Position numbers and translations under genes: made by a program
In this document: positions 36,206-47,116 of the stretch, piece by piece
Position numbering within the stretch: the first letter of the stretch is position 1
Layout: each line of letters begins with the position of its first letter
Assembly (NCBI RefSeq): GCF_029873635.1
Contig: NC_080418.1
Location: 150,839,748-150,903,747, forward strand
Source of the DNA: Malania oleifera
Lineage: Eukaryota; Streptophyta; Magnoliopsida; Santalales; Ximeniaceae
Reading direction: 5' to 3'
DNA: 64,000 bases
The notes under the pieces: model-generated
What the model saw: the letters and a program-made list of their open reading frames with translations, nothing else
What the model was told of the DNA's origin: nothing
Databases searched by the model: none

Positions 36206-37395
36206 ATATGAGTATGGTGATATTTATTTTATTTAAATATATGCCTCAGCAAATTAAAATACGTAGGTATGATCATGTCCGTTTTTATTTAAATATATTT
36301 GAGTTAAATTAAATCATGGGAATTTGATCATATCAGTTTTATTTAAATATATTGGAGTTAAATTAAATATGTGGAATTGATCATACCCGCATTTTTATTT
36401 AAATCTACCTAATATATATATTTATAAGGATTTCTGAGAAAATTTATACAATTATAATTATTAAACAAATTGTGTGGCATGAGTTTATTTTATTTTATAG
36501 TATAAAAGAGTAAGTTTGGGGAGTTTACGGTGTTATAATTATTACGTGGTTGATTGGAAATAATGATGAGATTTATTACAAATTTTGTATTGGGAAAATG
36601 ATTAGATGATTATGCTATTTAATTGCATAAATTGTGATTATATGTTTTAAGCACCCTGATGGGTTGGATGTGGTGAATGCTCGGTACCGCAGCTACAGAG
36701 GAATATTAGTGTAGCCACGCTGTTGTGGAAGTGTCGGCTGTGGATAGTCGATTTATCTTGAGTAGGGTTGTACCTCCCTATTTTTGGACCAGGATGTGGT
36801 AGACAAATTGATCTTACAGATATAATATTTTGATTTAACTTTGATCGGCCAACCAAGGTAAGTCCAATTTTCGGACCGCACAACCCGTCATGGGGGTTAA
36901 ACATGACATGCATCAGCAAAAAAGAAGTCTTTTATACATATTTGGGTATTTATGTGATTATAACCTTTAATAGACAAAAATGATGCTTTGAAAGAAAGTA
37001 TAGATATTTATTTATATATGTGACTTACATTTTACAAATGCAATTTTTATTAAAGCAAAATTATGATTAAATTATTTTTACACTAAAACTCATTTTAGTC
37101 ACACACTGATAATAATCTAGTGCTTACTTACTGAGAGGTGTCTTACCCAATTATTGTTATACAATTCAGACACCTTGAGAAGCATAACCGAAATCAGAGT
37201 AGCGTAGCGGAAGCATGAGTGGGATTAGAAAGAGTGGTTTTGATTAAATATTAAATTTGTTATTTTTGGTATACCTTTGAATCTTTAAGGATGTATTTAA
37301 TTTGATATTGAAGATATTGTTGTGATAAAGTTATTTAGTACTTTGATATAATTTCTATTTGAGGTCTTCCGCTGTATAAAATTCAGGCCACTACA

Positions 37396-38126
37396 GTTCT
37401 AATTCTCTCAGGTAATTTTACAGCATTATCCACTGCTCTATAAAACCATTTTGTAAATAGTGTGGGTGCACTCTGTAAACTGTAAACTATAAGTTACGGT
37501 ATCGAACATTTATAATTCTATAATCTTTGAGTCATAAGAGTTTTTAAAACATATCATTATAATTGATGCAATAAAATTTTCATTTGTATTATAAAATAAA
37601 AATAAGCTCATGCCACACGCTTCCATGCTAAAAATATTTATTTTGAGTAGAAAATAATAATGTTGTAAAATTACCCAAGAGAGTTAGAACACTCTTATCC
37701 CCAAAATAAACGCAAGTATATTTATCAAAAGCCGATATAATCAAATATACGTACAAATAAATTCGGGTATAATTTTATAAAAAAAACCTAAAGTAACTAA
37801 ATTTACTTATGCCAAACTCCTCCTCTAACTGGTTAACAATGAACTTTTATCTTTAGAAATGAGATTGGAAAGAGTGGAAGAGTGAGAATTTTAAGTAGAT
37901 AAAAATTCTCCTTCTCTCACAAAATCTTTCTCTCACATTTTCTTCACTTCTTCTTTGAAATTTTCTATGAAAAAAAAGAATTGAAAACTCTCCTATTTAT
38001 AGACAATTAGGGAGGCAATATTGTAATTTTATTGGAGGAAGAAGAAAAATTGAATTTCTCAACCTTCAGAATTAATTAAGAGATAAGTGAAGAGAAGACA
38101 TCCCCATCCATATCTATGTACATATC

Positions 38127-38182
<56 letters not shown>

Positions 38183-38500
38183 TAGAGGAGAAAGAGAAAT
38201 TGAATTTCTCAACTTTCGAAATTAATTAAGAGATAAGTGAAGAGAAGAAAAGAGTTCAACTTGATTTTGAACTCTCCATCCCCATCCATATCTATGTATA
38301 TATATAATAATAATATTATTTATTTTATTGATTTATTTATTATTATTATTTATTTTTTTATCATGCTCCTACTTATAATATATATATATATATATACATA
38401 TTATTTTATTATTTATTATACGTATTATTTAGGAAGGGAGTGTAAATGGAAGTGGGAATGGATTTCCTAATAAAATATTATTTTAGTATATATATTATAT
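37396..38500 (-). mobile_element. Partial gypsy LTR, minus orientation, family C-like
   Basis: The sequence around 37610 (ctcatgccacac), 37855-37990 (gaaatgagattggaaagagtg, then tctcctatttatagaca) parallels 51708-52155 of C2. The TATA-like box is the complement of about 37999-38009. Both ends are missing. It also holds a 150-bp tandem duplication and (TA)n runs. Confidence 0.6.
38041..38300. repeat. ~150-bp tandem duplication
   Basis: tgaatttctcaac...attaattaagagataagtgaagagaaga and ccatccccatccatatctatgta recur 150-185 bp apart (first copy from about 38041, second from about 38191); the second copy has a small extra insert. A (TA)n run lies between the halves. Confidence 0.8.
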
Positions 38501-38994
38501 TATATTACTTTACTCAACTCATGTATATATATTTTTGGGACAACTGCATATATGTGCTTTCAAAAGTAAAGAAATAAAAAAAAAAAAGAAAAAAAAAAGA
38601 GAAAGGGGACCCCTTTTGGTCCTCTAGTATTAGTATTACTGTCCAAGAGCACTCCATTATGCATGGCTTCGAGAAGCTCAAAGCATTGTTCTAGAAGGGG
38701 TTGACCTTAAAATCCTAAATTTGAAAAAAAAAATGATTATGATAATGATGGAAAACATTTGACTTGAAAACATCGGGTTTTTATTACTGACTTAAAAATC
38801 AAAGTTTTATAGAAGGGGGATCAGGTTTGTATTACTAGTCTTTGAAGAAAATGAGTGAAAATAATGAGTTTTGAAAAAGGTTTTAAGTTGAAAACATGAT
38901 GTATGTGTGTTAAAAGCTAGTGCTTCATCATTTTCCATTTAAAATAAAAAAAAACTACTGGAAAACATAAATTTTTAGGATTTTTGAAAATATT
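38501..38994. other. AT-rich non-coding DNA
   Basis: Includes an A/G-rich run at 38573-38605. I see no gene or element boundary. Confidence 0.4.
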
Positions 38995-39154
38995 CAAAGG
39001 TCACGAGTTCGATTCCCTCTTGAGAGTTTACCCTAATAAATTACCAGGGGTGTGTCAATGGGTGGGCGGCTTTCAGCCCCTTGGATTTGGTGCCACACCA
39101 TAGTGTCCAAAGTGGTGCGATGGTGACTAGAGTCTCCGGGTTATTAAAAAAAAA
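38995..39154 (+). mobile_element. 5'-truncated SINE
   Basis: B-box-like agttcgattcc (39006-39016), then the 3' domain shared with the other two SINEs (ggtgtgtcaatgggYgRgcgg; tggtgccacaccatagtgtccaaag; ggtgactagagt) and a poly-A tail at 39146-39154. The A-box half is missing and no target duplication was recognised. Confidence 0.75.
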
Positions 39155-39260
39155 CTTTGGTTCATTTGATCTTATCCCCGCTCATCGATACTATAATCCT
39201 TCTTAAATCATACGATCTTTGAAGGTTAAAAATCTCTATCATACTTAGGAATAAGGGGAA

Positions 39261-41333
39261 TGTTGACTTTTTGAATCCGATCCCTGGTTTTGATAATGAC
39301 AAACCGCATGTTACTAATGTGTGTACCTAAGTACTTGAACAGGTTAATCATTCAAAACACACACATGTAAGTAAAGTGGAAGTTAGAAAGGACTTAAAGC
39401 ACATAATCCTGGCTGATTCTATGAAGATTCAAGAGAAAAAGAAGAAGACATTTGTTTTTATTATAAATGCATTTTGTTTCATTATTTGGTCTGTAATAAC
39501 TGCATCTCATGCATGATAGGTTTTTGCTCAAAGGTCATAATCTAACCATAGGGAAATTAAAAGACCAAAGAAAAGTCGACCGACGCCAGGTTTTTAGGCT
39601 TAATTAAAAAGCCTTGGCCGTAGAATGACCCTAGGACCTTGCATGCCACTTGGAAAAATCTCATCTATCTTATAAATCATAAGTATGCAAATAAGGGTAA
39701 CTTATGCTCAAAAATAGGACCTAGGTTTAAGTTTGAAAGGGCTTCGGGCGACTAAACCTAGCGCGTAGAAAATGCCTCAATCGACTGAACTGGTAGAAAG
39801 TCAACATGTTGACTAAGGCCTGGGCGACCGAACCTAAATTAAACATACTGTTCTCAGTCGACCGAACGTAAAGGCTGACACTTTTTACCATCCCTGGGCG
39901 CTCGAATACTAAGTTCAATTTTACCCTGGGCGACTGAATCATAAAGTTCGGCAAATCGAACCTACCACTGGGCGATCGAACCTTGAACGATTGGGAAATC
40001 GCCTTGACTCAGCCACCCGAACCTTCCCTTAGGCACCCAAACGTGAAAAAGTTACTTTTGTCTGTGTGTCTGTTCAGGCGACCGTCCGTAAGGTCCGAGC
40101 AACTGAAACTCTAGGGTTGTCTTATTTTTACTATGGTTTATTAAGGGTAATTGAGATTAATTTTTACTTAAACAATTTCAAAACCCAATAGGTCCCCAAT
40201 GGTCAGATTTCAACCCGACTCTATATATACCCCCTCATTATACATAATTAGCACGATGATTAGTGAGAAAATTCTCTCAAATTTTTAAATCTTATTTTCA
40301 TCTTCCAAGCTTAATTTTTGATCCTCTCTTTGTTATTTCTTTGAAAATCATTTCTCAAAGAGAGTGTTTTATTTATCTTGGGCATTTGTTTTACAAATCA
40401 AAAATTTATTTACTCTCATATTGCATTTATTTTTCACATCCTATTTTGAGAGTATTATTCAAGTTTCTCCCACATTATCTTTGGAAAATATTTTTGGTGG
40501 AGAAATATATTCTTAGCTCGTGAATCTTGCACATCCATTGCAAGATTTAAAGGCTCATTTGCTTGTTTTTGCAAAAACATTTTTTGAGCCAAAAACCCTA
40601 ATATCTATTGTGCTTGATATTTGAAAAATCTTATTGAGATATTTTTTAGGGTTATAGAGTATCTTTGAGTCTTCACATTGTGATCATACCATTCTGATTC
40701 AAAGATCTCACTCACTCACACATATACATATAGATGCTCATATTATTATGAATTGATACATTGTTTGACCAATTTCACTTAAGCATAAATCCTTATCATA
40801 TGTGAGTGTATTTATTGTGCTTTAATTGTTTTACATCATCTGTTTGTATTAGAAGCACTATATTTCTATATTTGTACACAATATTTGATTATCTGTTGTA
40901 TTCCCGAAGTATGGTCGGAAGAAGGAGACTAGCCCTGTGAATAGTCCTGAACTGGTTCAGACCCGATTAAGAGAACTAGGCGCACCAGCCTGTAAGGTGT
41001 TGTAAACGGAGCTGATCCACTCGTTAAGTGAGCAATAGTGGTAATTCTCGGGCTTACGAGCTGAGGTGGTAACGTAGGCAGTATTGGCAGAACCCTGATA
41101 ACATATTGTGTGTGCACTTTATACTTTTGCATTCTATTTACTACACATGTATGTTATTTTCAATAGATCGTGAATGCTGCACATGATTTTATTTTTGCAC
41201 ATTATATTTATCTATGCATTTAGGATTGCATAGACAAACCCTAGGTTGTGTATTACTGATATTTGATTTAACCTAGGAAAAAGTTTTAAAATTCCAATTC
41301 ACCCCCCTTTTTAGGAATGCACCAATTCCAACA
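39261..41333 (+). mobile_element. Solo LTR of a Sirevirus-like copia element
   Basis: 2073 bp, TGTTGAC...AATTCCAACA, with perfect target duplication GGGAA (39256-39260, 41334-41338). Near the end it has ccaattcaccccccttttt, a sequence typical of Sirevirus/Maximus LTR ends in plants. U3 holds a repeat array of GGGCGACCGAACC (39745-40100), a TATA box (ctctatatataccc, about 40220-40233) and a T-rich transcribed part. No internal region remains. Confidence 0.88.
39745..40100. promoter_or_regulatory. GGGCGACCGAACC array upstream of LTR TATA box
   Basis: About nine imperfect copies of (t)gggcgaccgaacc, for example 39826-39838, 39896-39905 and 39967-39979, spaced 30-60 bp, ending ~120 bp upstream of the TATA box. 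Changes between copies are mostly C/T and G/A. A role as enhancer repeats is inferred from position. Confidence 0.6.
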
Positions 41334-41338
41334 GGGAA

Positions 41339-41588
41339 GAAACTGATATATGGTAAAAACTTCCCCTTATCTTATCATAATTAAACCAGAATTAGATTTT
41401 AGAAACTAAAAAACAAAATTAAATAGTAAAATAATACACACAAATGCATTCATTAATATCCAATGACACATAAATACCTTAATAATACCCATACATTAAT
41501 GTATATGTAAGCATATATTATATGATTATACATTTTGAAACGTACTTACACACACACACACACATACACACAACACACACATTTATAC
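41339..41588. repeat. Low-complexity CA/TA-rich tract, left part
   Basis: AT-rich, then a (CA)n-like run at 41546-41580. Together with 46229-47116 and 49453-49740 it appears to be one low-complexity region into which G3 and LTR 47117-49452 inserted. Confidence 0.55.
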
Positions 41589-41664
41589 TGTAGTGACCCA
41601 GAGAAATTATAATATTTAAATATTAAAGAGAAAGGAAAATGGAATTAGTATAAAAAGGCAGCAG

Positions 41665-41872
41665 CAGCCTTCATTGACGAACGCTTCACGTACGTCGACG
41701 AATCGGCATATTGGACTTGTCGACGAGGGTGTAATTCGTCGACGAGAATATACCGAGAGTGGGTTTGGGTTTTTTTGAATTTTGTTGACGAGGGAAGTGT
41801 TCGTCGACGAATTGTCTTCTTGACTTCGTCGACGAGGTGACGTGACTTGTCGACAAAGGCCAGTGTATAAGT
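41665..41872 (+). promoter_or_regulatory. GTCGACGA cluster and TATA box of G3 LTR
   Basis: Eight or more sites of (t/a)cgtcgacga or close variants between 41670 and 41858, some perfect TCGTCGACGA palindromes, with a nearby TGACG (41838-41842). A TATA-like tgtataagtagc follows at 41864-41875. This looks like the U3 enhancer-promoter unit of G3. Confidence 0.65.
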
Positions 41873-42310
41873 AGCTTTAAACGCCATTTTTCAGTTGTTT
41901 TGAGCCGCATAAATCTTTTCTCTCTCTTCCTTTGGTTCCCCTTACTTCTCTCTAAGATTTTGAGTCGATCTTCTGCCGGTTCGACGATCTGAAGCCACCA
42001 CGAGACTCTTGGGAAAGTTCTCTGCATATTTGCTAGAGTGGATCGTTAGTGGGTCTAGTTCATAATGCATCTCAGATTCAGGGTAAGGCTTTCTACTCAA
42101 TATTTGACTTCTTGACAGTTGTAGAAAGCGTAATACACGTAGAAATACTAAAATTTAGTTCTGGAAAATATCATTGTCAGGGTGTTGAACGGGGAACCCT
42201 GCGGGTGCAAAACTGTTTTCTTAAGGGCTCTTTAGGAATCAGGTAAGGGGATAAACTAAGCTAGATATTTTATGAAAATATATGTATAATCTTACAGCAT
42301 CTGGTTTCAA

Positions 42311-42357
<47 letters not shown>

Positions 42358-42524
42358 TTTATGTTTGGGAAATACTGCTGAAAATGATGGTATGTTTAAA
42401 TATACGAAAAACCCATTTTGTGTGGCATGAGGAAAACTTGTTATAAATTACTATTTTCTGGGAACATGATAATGATATGGATTTTTCTAATGAAAACCGA
42501 CGTACGGGCTGAGAATTTTTACAT

Positions 42525-42680
42525 GATTTGTCGGCGTATAGGCCGTGCTATGGATATGATTTTCCGATGTATGGGCCGTGCTATGGATATGATTTGCCGG
42601 CATACAGGTCGTGCTATGGATATGTTTTGCCAGCGTACGGGCGAGTTATGGTAAAATATGAAATGCCGGCGTATGGGCTG
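42525..42680. repeat. GGCGTATGGGCCGTGCTATG minisatellite
   Basis: Four to five units of about 35 bp (ccg(g/a)cgta(t/c)gggccgtgctatggatatgatttg). It is the reverse-complement relative of the CGGCCCTTACGCCG repeat in family A LTRs and sits at the same LTR position. Confidence 0.85.
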
Positions 42681-43665
42681 ATGATTTTCATGATGTATAT
42701 ATACGCAAAATGATGTGATGATAAACTTGACAATTGTTAGTGTGAAATATCCATGTATCACATTTTGATTATACTAGCTAGCTTAAACTCTAGCACTTGC
42801 ACGGTACCGCTGCTATGTGTTCGTGATCATCACGATATTGTGTTAACGCTGCTATATGGAGTAGCGTGAGGTTGGATAGTCGATGTGGTTTTAAGAAGTG
42901 TGAGCGCTCCTAGTGTACGGACCAGGTTTGACAGACCCATCGGACTAACAGACTGTACTTTTGACTTGGCAGTGGTCGGCCAACCATTGTTAGGTCCCAC
43001 TTTCGGGCCACACAACCCAGTCATGTGAGGGTAATACATGACAACAATCAGCTAACCTACGAGGGTGGTTTTGTATTATTATTATTATATGAGATGATCT
43101 ATGCCATCAGAAATCCTCTATGTTCTGCCTTGAAATGAGTATATATGTTTTCCCAGTTATGATACATACAATATTACTGGTTATGTTTATGTATACGATT
43201 ATATGTATAACACAAAAATGCTCATGTTGTCACACACTAGTATTGATTTATTTCCTTTACTGAGAGGTGTCTCACCCAAAAATTTCATAAACAATTTCAG
43301 GAGCCCCTGATAGGAGAGCGGATAAAGCTCCACTGGTTACGGCTGATTTGCCATTTCTAGAGGGTATGTATTTTGCGATAGGGTCAGATGGATTTTTTTG
43401 GGAATGACTCTAGGACTCTTTTGAGTGGTTTATATATGTATTTACAGTGGATATAACAACTCTGGTATTGTGATGGATGGTATTGTATATGGTATTATGA
43501 GTTATTTACGATTTTATGTTTCCTGCTGCTTAGGCTTCTACATTGTGTTTCTGGTATATCCCTGGTACCCACGGGTTCAGGTTGATTATGATCTTCTGGT
43601 TTTACTATATTGGTTTTATTATAAAAGGGAAAAAATGTGTGATAATTAAGTAGGTCGTTACAGTT

Positions 43666-43678
43666 TGGTATCAAAGCC
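43666..43678 (+). promoter_or_regulatory. Primer-binding site of G3
   Basis: TGGTATCAAAGCC, three bases after the LTR end; same type as G1's. It binds the Met-tRNA primer for first-strand synthesis. Confidence 0.85.
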
Positions 43679-43965
43679 TAGGTTGCTAGGTTCTGTAGAC
43701 TTTAGAATGCAGCAGAAACGATACTAAAGTATAGGAAATGATTTAAGGTTTTGTTCTACAATCTAGAGACAGGACTTTCGTGATGGTTTCTGTGTTTTTC
43801 TTGGGGTGACGATTTCAGGAAAACCATAGTAAACTATTGTCGGGTTATGTTTCTAGAATGTAGGACTGGGGTTAGGAATAAGTTGAGAATGTTGAGATAA
43901 GAGGCTAGGTTAAGCGGGTAAATTATAAGGATAGGATTTCTGAGTTGTATTTGTTATTTTTCAGG

Positions 43966-45004
43966 ATGGATCTAGGAGGAGGTAGTGCCCATGCGAGTGG
44001 CAGCGATGGGGCAGGGCCCTCGAGTATGGCCGGGACTGATACTGACGCAGTATTACGTAGCGTGGTTCAGCAAGTTATGGCTGAGATCGCTCGGAGCTCT
44101 AGGGAGCAGAGCGATCCATCTGCAAGACATAGGTGTACTATAGAGAAGTTTACGAAGATGAATCCTCCGGCATTCGCGGGAGAAGTCGATCTTACAGCCA
44201 TTGAAAAACTGGATGCAGGAGACTGAGAAAGTCTTGGCTGTGTTGTAGTGTACCAAAGAAAAGAGGGTTCTCTTCACCACCTATAGACTGATAGGAGAGG
44301 CTGAGAGGTGGTGGACTACTGTGAGGCTTTTGGAGCAGCAGAGGACTACGCCGATAGCTATGACTTGGGATCGGTTTAAGGAATTGTTCTTTGATAGATA
44401 TTTTCCAACTACTATCAGGAAGGCTAAAGTGGAAGAGTTCCTGAGTCTGAAGCAGGGACAATTATCAATCTAGTAGTATGCGACGCGTTTTATTGAGCTT
44501 TCTCGCTTCGTTCCATATATTGTCTTCTTGCTTCACTCCGTATATTGTCCTTGATGAGGTGAAGAAAGCGAGGCAGTTTGAAAGAGGTTTGAGGCGGAGT
44601 ATATTCAAGCAGGTGGTAGTGCTACGGATCTAGGATTTTGTTGAGCTAGTCGATAGAGCAGCCTTGATAGAGGTTGGTGAGCGGCTGGATGCAGAGGATC
44701 AGGGACAAAGGAAGAGATCTGCATCTTCGGGCTACCAGCAGGGTCTTAAAAAGGGTCAGTGGAGGAGAGGAAACCATGGCAGATGACGGAGGCAAGAGAC
44801 TGGAGGATGCGAGGTTCAGGAAGTACAGGGTCCTCCTTTCTGTCAGACTTGTGGGAGGAGACACTGGGGAGAGTGTCAAGCAGGTGGAGTTGTCTGCTAT
44901 CGTTGCGGTAAATCAGGACATATGGTGAGAGACTGCCCTACACCACTGGATGCAACTCCTGTTCCTAGACAGTACCGAGGAGGGTATCAGGCGCCACATT
45001 AGGG
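43966..45004 (+). pseudogene. gag of gypsy G3 (broken)
   Basis: The start ATG (43966) directly follows an acceptor-like ttatttttcagg, giving [20 protein letters not shown]. Core motifs follow in two frames: [56 protein letters not shown] then two TAGs (44471-44476) where VQQY is expected, and YATRFIELSRF. A zinc knuckle CYRCGKSGHMVRDC is intact (about 44894-44935). A 25-bp tandem duplication near 44504-44550 shifts the frame; another shift lies near 44190. Gag would form the particle and bind element RNA. Confidence 0.9.
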
Positions 45005-45017
45005 CCAGTAGAGGAAT

Positions 45018-45480
45018 ATGGCTCCAGCCAGAGTGTTCGCTCTGACGTCGGGTGATGTTGAGACGGCTGGTGACATGGTGACAGGTATGGTTAGTATGCT
45101 TTCTTTTAAAGTTATTGCATTGTTTGATTTAGGAGCCACACACTCGCTTGTGTCTTTGGAGTGCACTAGACTGTGCGAGGCAGAAACACATTTGTTAGAC
45201 ACTGAACTATTGGTATCTACACCGACTGGGTTACCAATGAGGTGTAGTAGGGTGCTTCGGGGTTGTTTAGTTGATATTTAGGGGAAATCTTGTCTACCGA
45301 TCTAACAGTGCTTGATATGCATGGATTCGATGTGATTTTTGGCAAGGATTGACTAGTAGCTAACTTTGCCAGCATAGAGTGTCATTCACGAGAAGTGACA
45401 TTTAGACCTCTGGGATGAGCAGAATTCAAATTCGTAGGGTCACGAGTGCAATCCCCGCCTCAGCTAGTTTCAACTATCTA
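45018..45480 (+). pseudogene. Aspartic protease of gypsy G3
   Basis: Open frame MAPARVFALTSGDVETAGDM leads to FKVIALFDLGATHSLVS. The catalytic D-S-G has become D-L-G, which should weaken or abolish activity. Stops follow at 45279 and near 45348, where GMDWL should be read; a diverged frame continues to RT. Confidence 0.88.
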
Positions 45481-46228
45481 GGCTAGGAGACTACTGTTGA
45501 ATGGTTGTCAAGGGTTTGTGGCAATTGTAAAGGAGGTGTCAGAGAGTGAATTGAAACTTGCTAGCACGACTGTGGTGAAAGAGTTTACAGATGTGTTCCT
45601 AGATGAGTTACCAGGCTTACCACCTAATCGCGAGGTGGATTTTCCTATTGATCTGCTTCCAGGTACAGCGCCGATTTCTAAAGTACCTTACCGAATGGCG
45701 CCAGCAGAGTTGGCAAAATTGAAGAATCAATTGCAAGATTTTCTTGATAAGGGTTTCATACAACCTAGTGTATCTCCGTGGGGAGCTCCAGTTCTATTTG
45801 TGAAGAAAAAAGACGGGTCTATGAGGATGTGTATAGATTATAGGGAGATTAATAAAATGACGATCAAAAACAAATATCCTCTACCCCGCATAGATGACTT
45901 ATTTGACTAGCATCAGGGTACATGGGTGTATTCGAAGATTGACCTCAGATCAGGCTATCATCAGGTTGAAGTGAAAGCAGAGGATGTCTCGAAAACGGCT
46001 TTCAGGACCAGGTACGGGCATTACGAGTTCCTTATTATGCCATTTGGTCTGATGAATGCTCCTGTTATATTTATGAATTTGATGAATAGGATTTTTCATC
46101 CATATTTAGATCAGTTTGTTGTTGTTTTTATTGATGATGTACTGGTCTATTCGAGGAGCTATGAGGAGCATAAGACCCACTTGAGACAGGTTCTACAGAC
46201 GCTTAGGGAGAAGAAGTGTTTATATATA
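45481..46228 (+). pseudogene. Reverse transcriptase of gypsy G3, truncated
   Basis: The longest RT remnant among the gypsies. Motifs: [22 protein letters not shown] then TAG (45908, CAG to TAG), [40 protein letters not shown] and [19 protein letters not shown] with the catalytic FIDD. It ends at LREKKCLY where low-complexity TATA/CACA sequence begins (46229); RNase H, integrase and the 3' LTR are missing. Two open segments, 45497-45910 and 45926-46231. Confidence 0.93.
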
Positions 46229-47116
46229 TAAACACACATATCCTAATACACATAAATACTAATACATATATTTGCATACTTACATGCATGCATACGTGCA
46301 AACTATATATATATATATATTCATGCTAATCCTTACAAGCGTGCATACATGTATGCATTCATATTCATACACTAAAACACCAACACACATACTCTCATGT
46401 GCACATGATCACATACACTCCTGCCTATATATGTGTTAATGTATACCTACACTAACACATATATACATGTACATATCATAATATACATACATGTGCGCGC
46501 GCACGCACACACACACACACATAAACATATATGTACTCACATACTACACACACAAGCATGCATGCATGCGTCATCCATGCTTTCTTGTACCTATGCACTC
46601 GTTTACATATCTCCATGCATCATCATGCATTCATCCATGAACACATGTTGATGCATACCCTTGCATATGCATCATGCATTCATGCATACAAGCATATTTA
46701 TACATAAATGCGGGAATGTGAATATAAGCATATTTATACATATTCATCAATGCATGCCTACGTGCAAACATACATCCATTCACGCTTGCTCGCATATATA
46801 CATACTATTCATGTATGTTCATACATTCATCCATGCATGCCTTCATGCCCATATGTACATGCATCCTTCATGGAAGCATATTCACATGTATACCCATCCA
46901 TGTATTGACACATATACCCATCCATGCATGCATGCATCCAAGCATTCATGTGCATATGCATATTCATACATACATCTTCATATACTTACCCATGTATGGT
47001 TACAAGCTTACATACACATGAATCATCCATGCATTCATGCATCCATGTATACATATTCTTGAGTTCATGCATAACCACATATATACACCTATGCCTTCAT
47101 GTATCCACATGCATCA
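46229..47116. repeat. CATA/CATG-rich low-complexity tract
   Basis: Nearly 900 bp built from cata, catg, tgca and acac words with no longer unit; (CA)n at about 46500-46520. Plus-strand frames stay open over long stretches only because the words lack stops, giving improbable His/Met/Thr/Tyr/Ile-rich chains. No gene is claimed. Confidence 0.85.

Larger units (their letters stand above)
33299..37395 (+). mobile_element. Gypsy LTR (family D) interrupted by solo LTR C1
   Basis: Starts TGTAACGACCCC and ends AGGCCACTACA; ~1.63 kb without C1. It has a (TA)n tract and perfect hairpin at 33390-33440, CT-rich leader, donor-like gttagggtaagtg (33614-33626), and after C1 the gtgtggcatgag word (36471-36482), cttcgg/ccgcacaaccc module (36868-36886) and ttactgagaggtgtcttaccc (37127-37147). 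Flanks do not match (ACATA / GTTCT), so one side has been rearranged. Confidence 0.7.
41589..43662 (+). mobile_element. 5' LTR of gypsy G3
   Basis: 2074 bp, TGTAGTGACCC...AGGTCGTTACA, followed by a primer-binding site. Related to family A: same module (tttcgggccacacaaccc, 42991-43008, then gggtaatacatgaca), same position for a GGCGTATGGGCCGTG minisatellite, same GTCGACGA cluster. Donor-like cagggtaaggc at 42078-42088 and ttactgagaggtgtctcaccc (43258-43278) before tttcagg (43306-43312). (AT)n at 42311-42354. Confidence 0.9.

Noticed and set aside
41546..41580. Telomere- or centromere-type repeat
   Set aside because: It is a (CA)n-like microsatellite; no TTTAGGG units or long satellite monomers occur in the window.
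44192..44879. Minus-strand open frames opposite G3 gag
   Set aside because: Shadows of the gag coding sequence, which has clear motifs on the plus strand.
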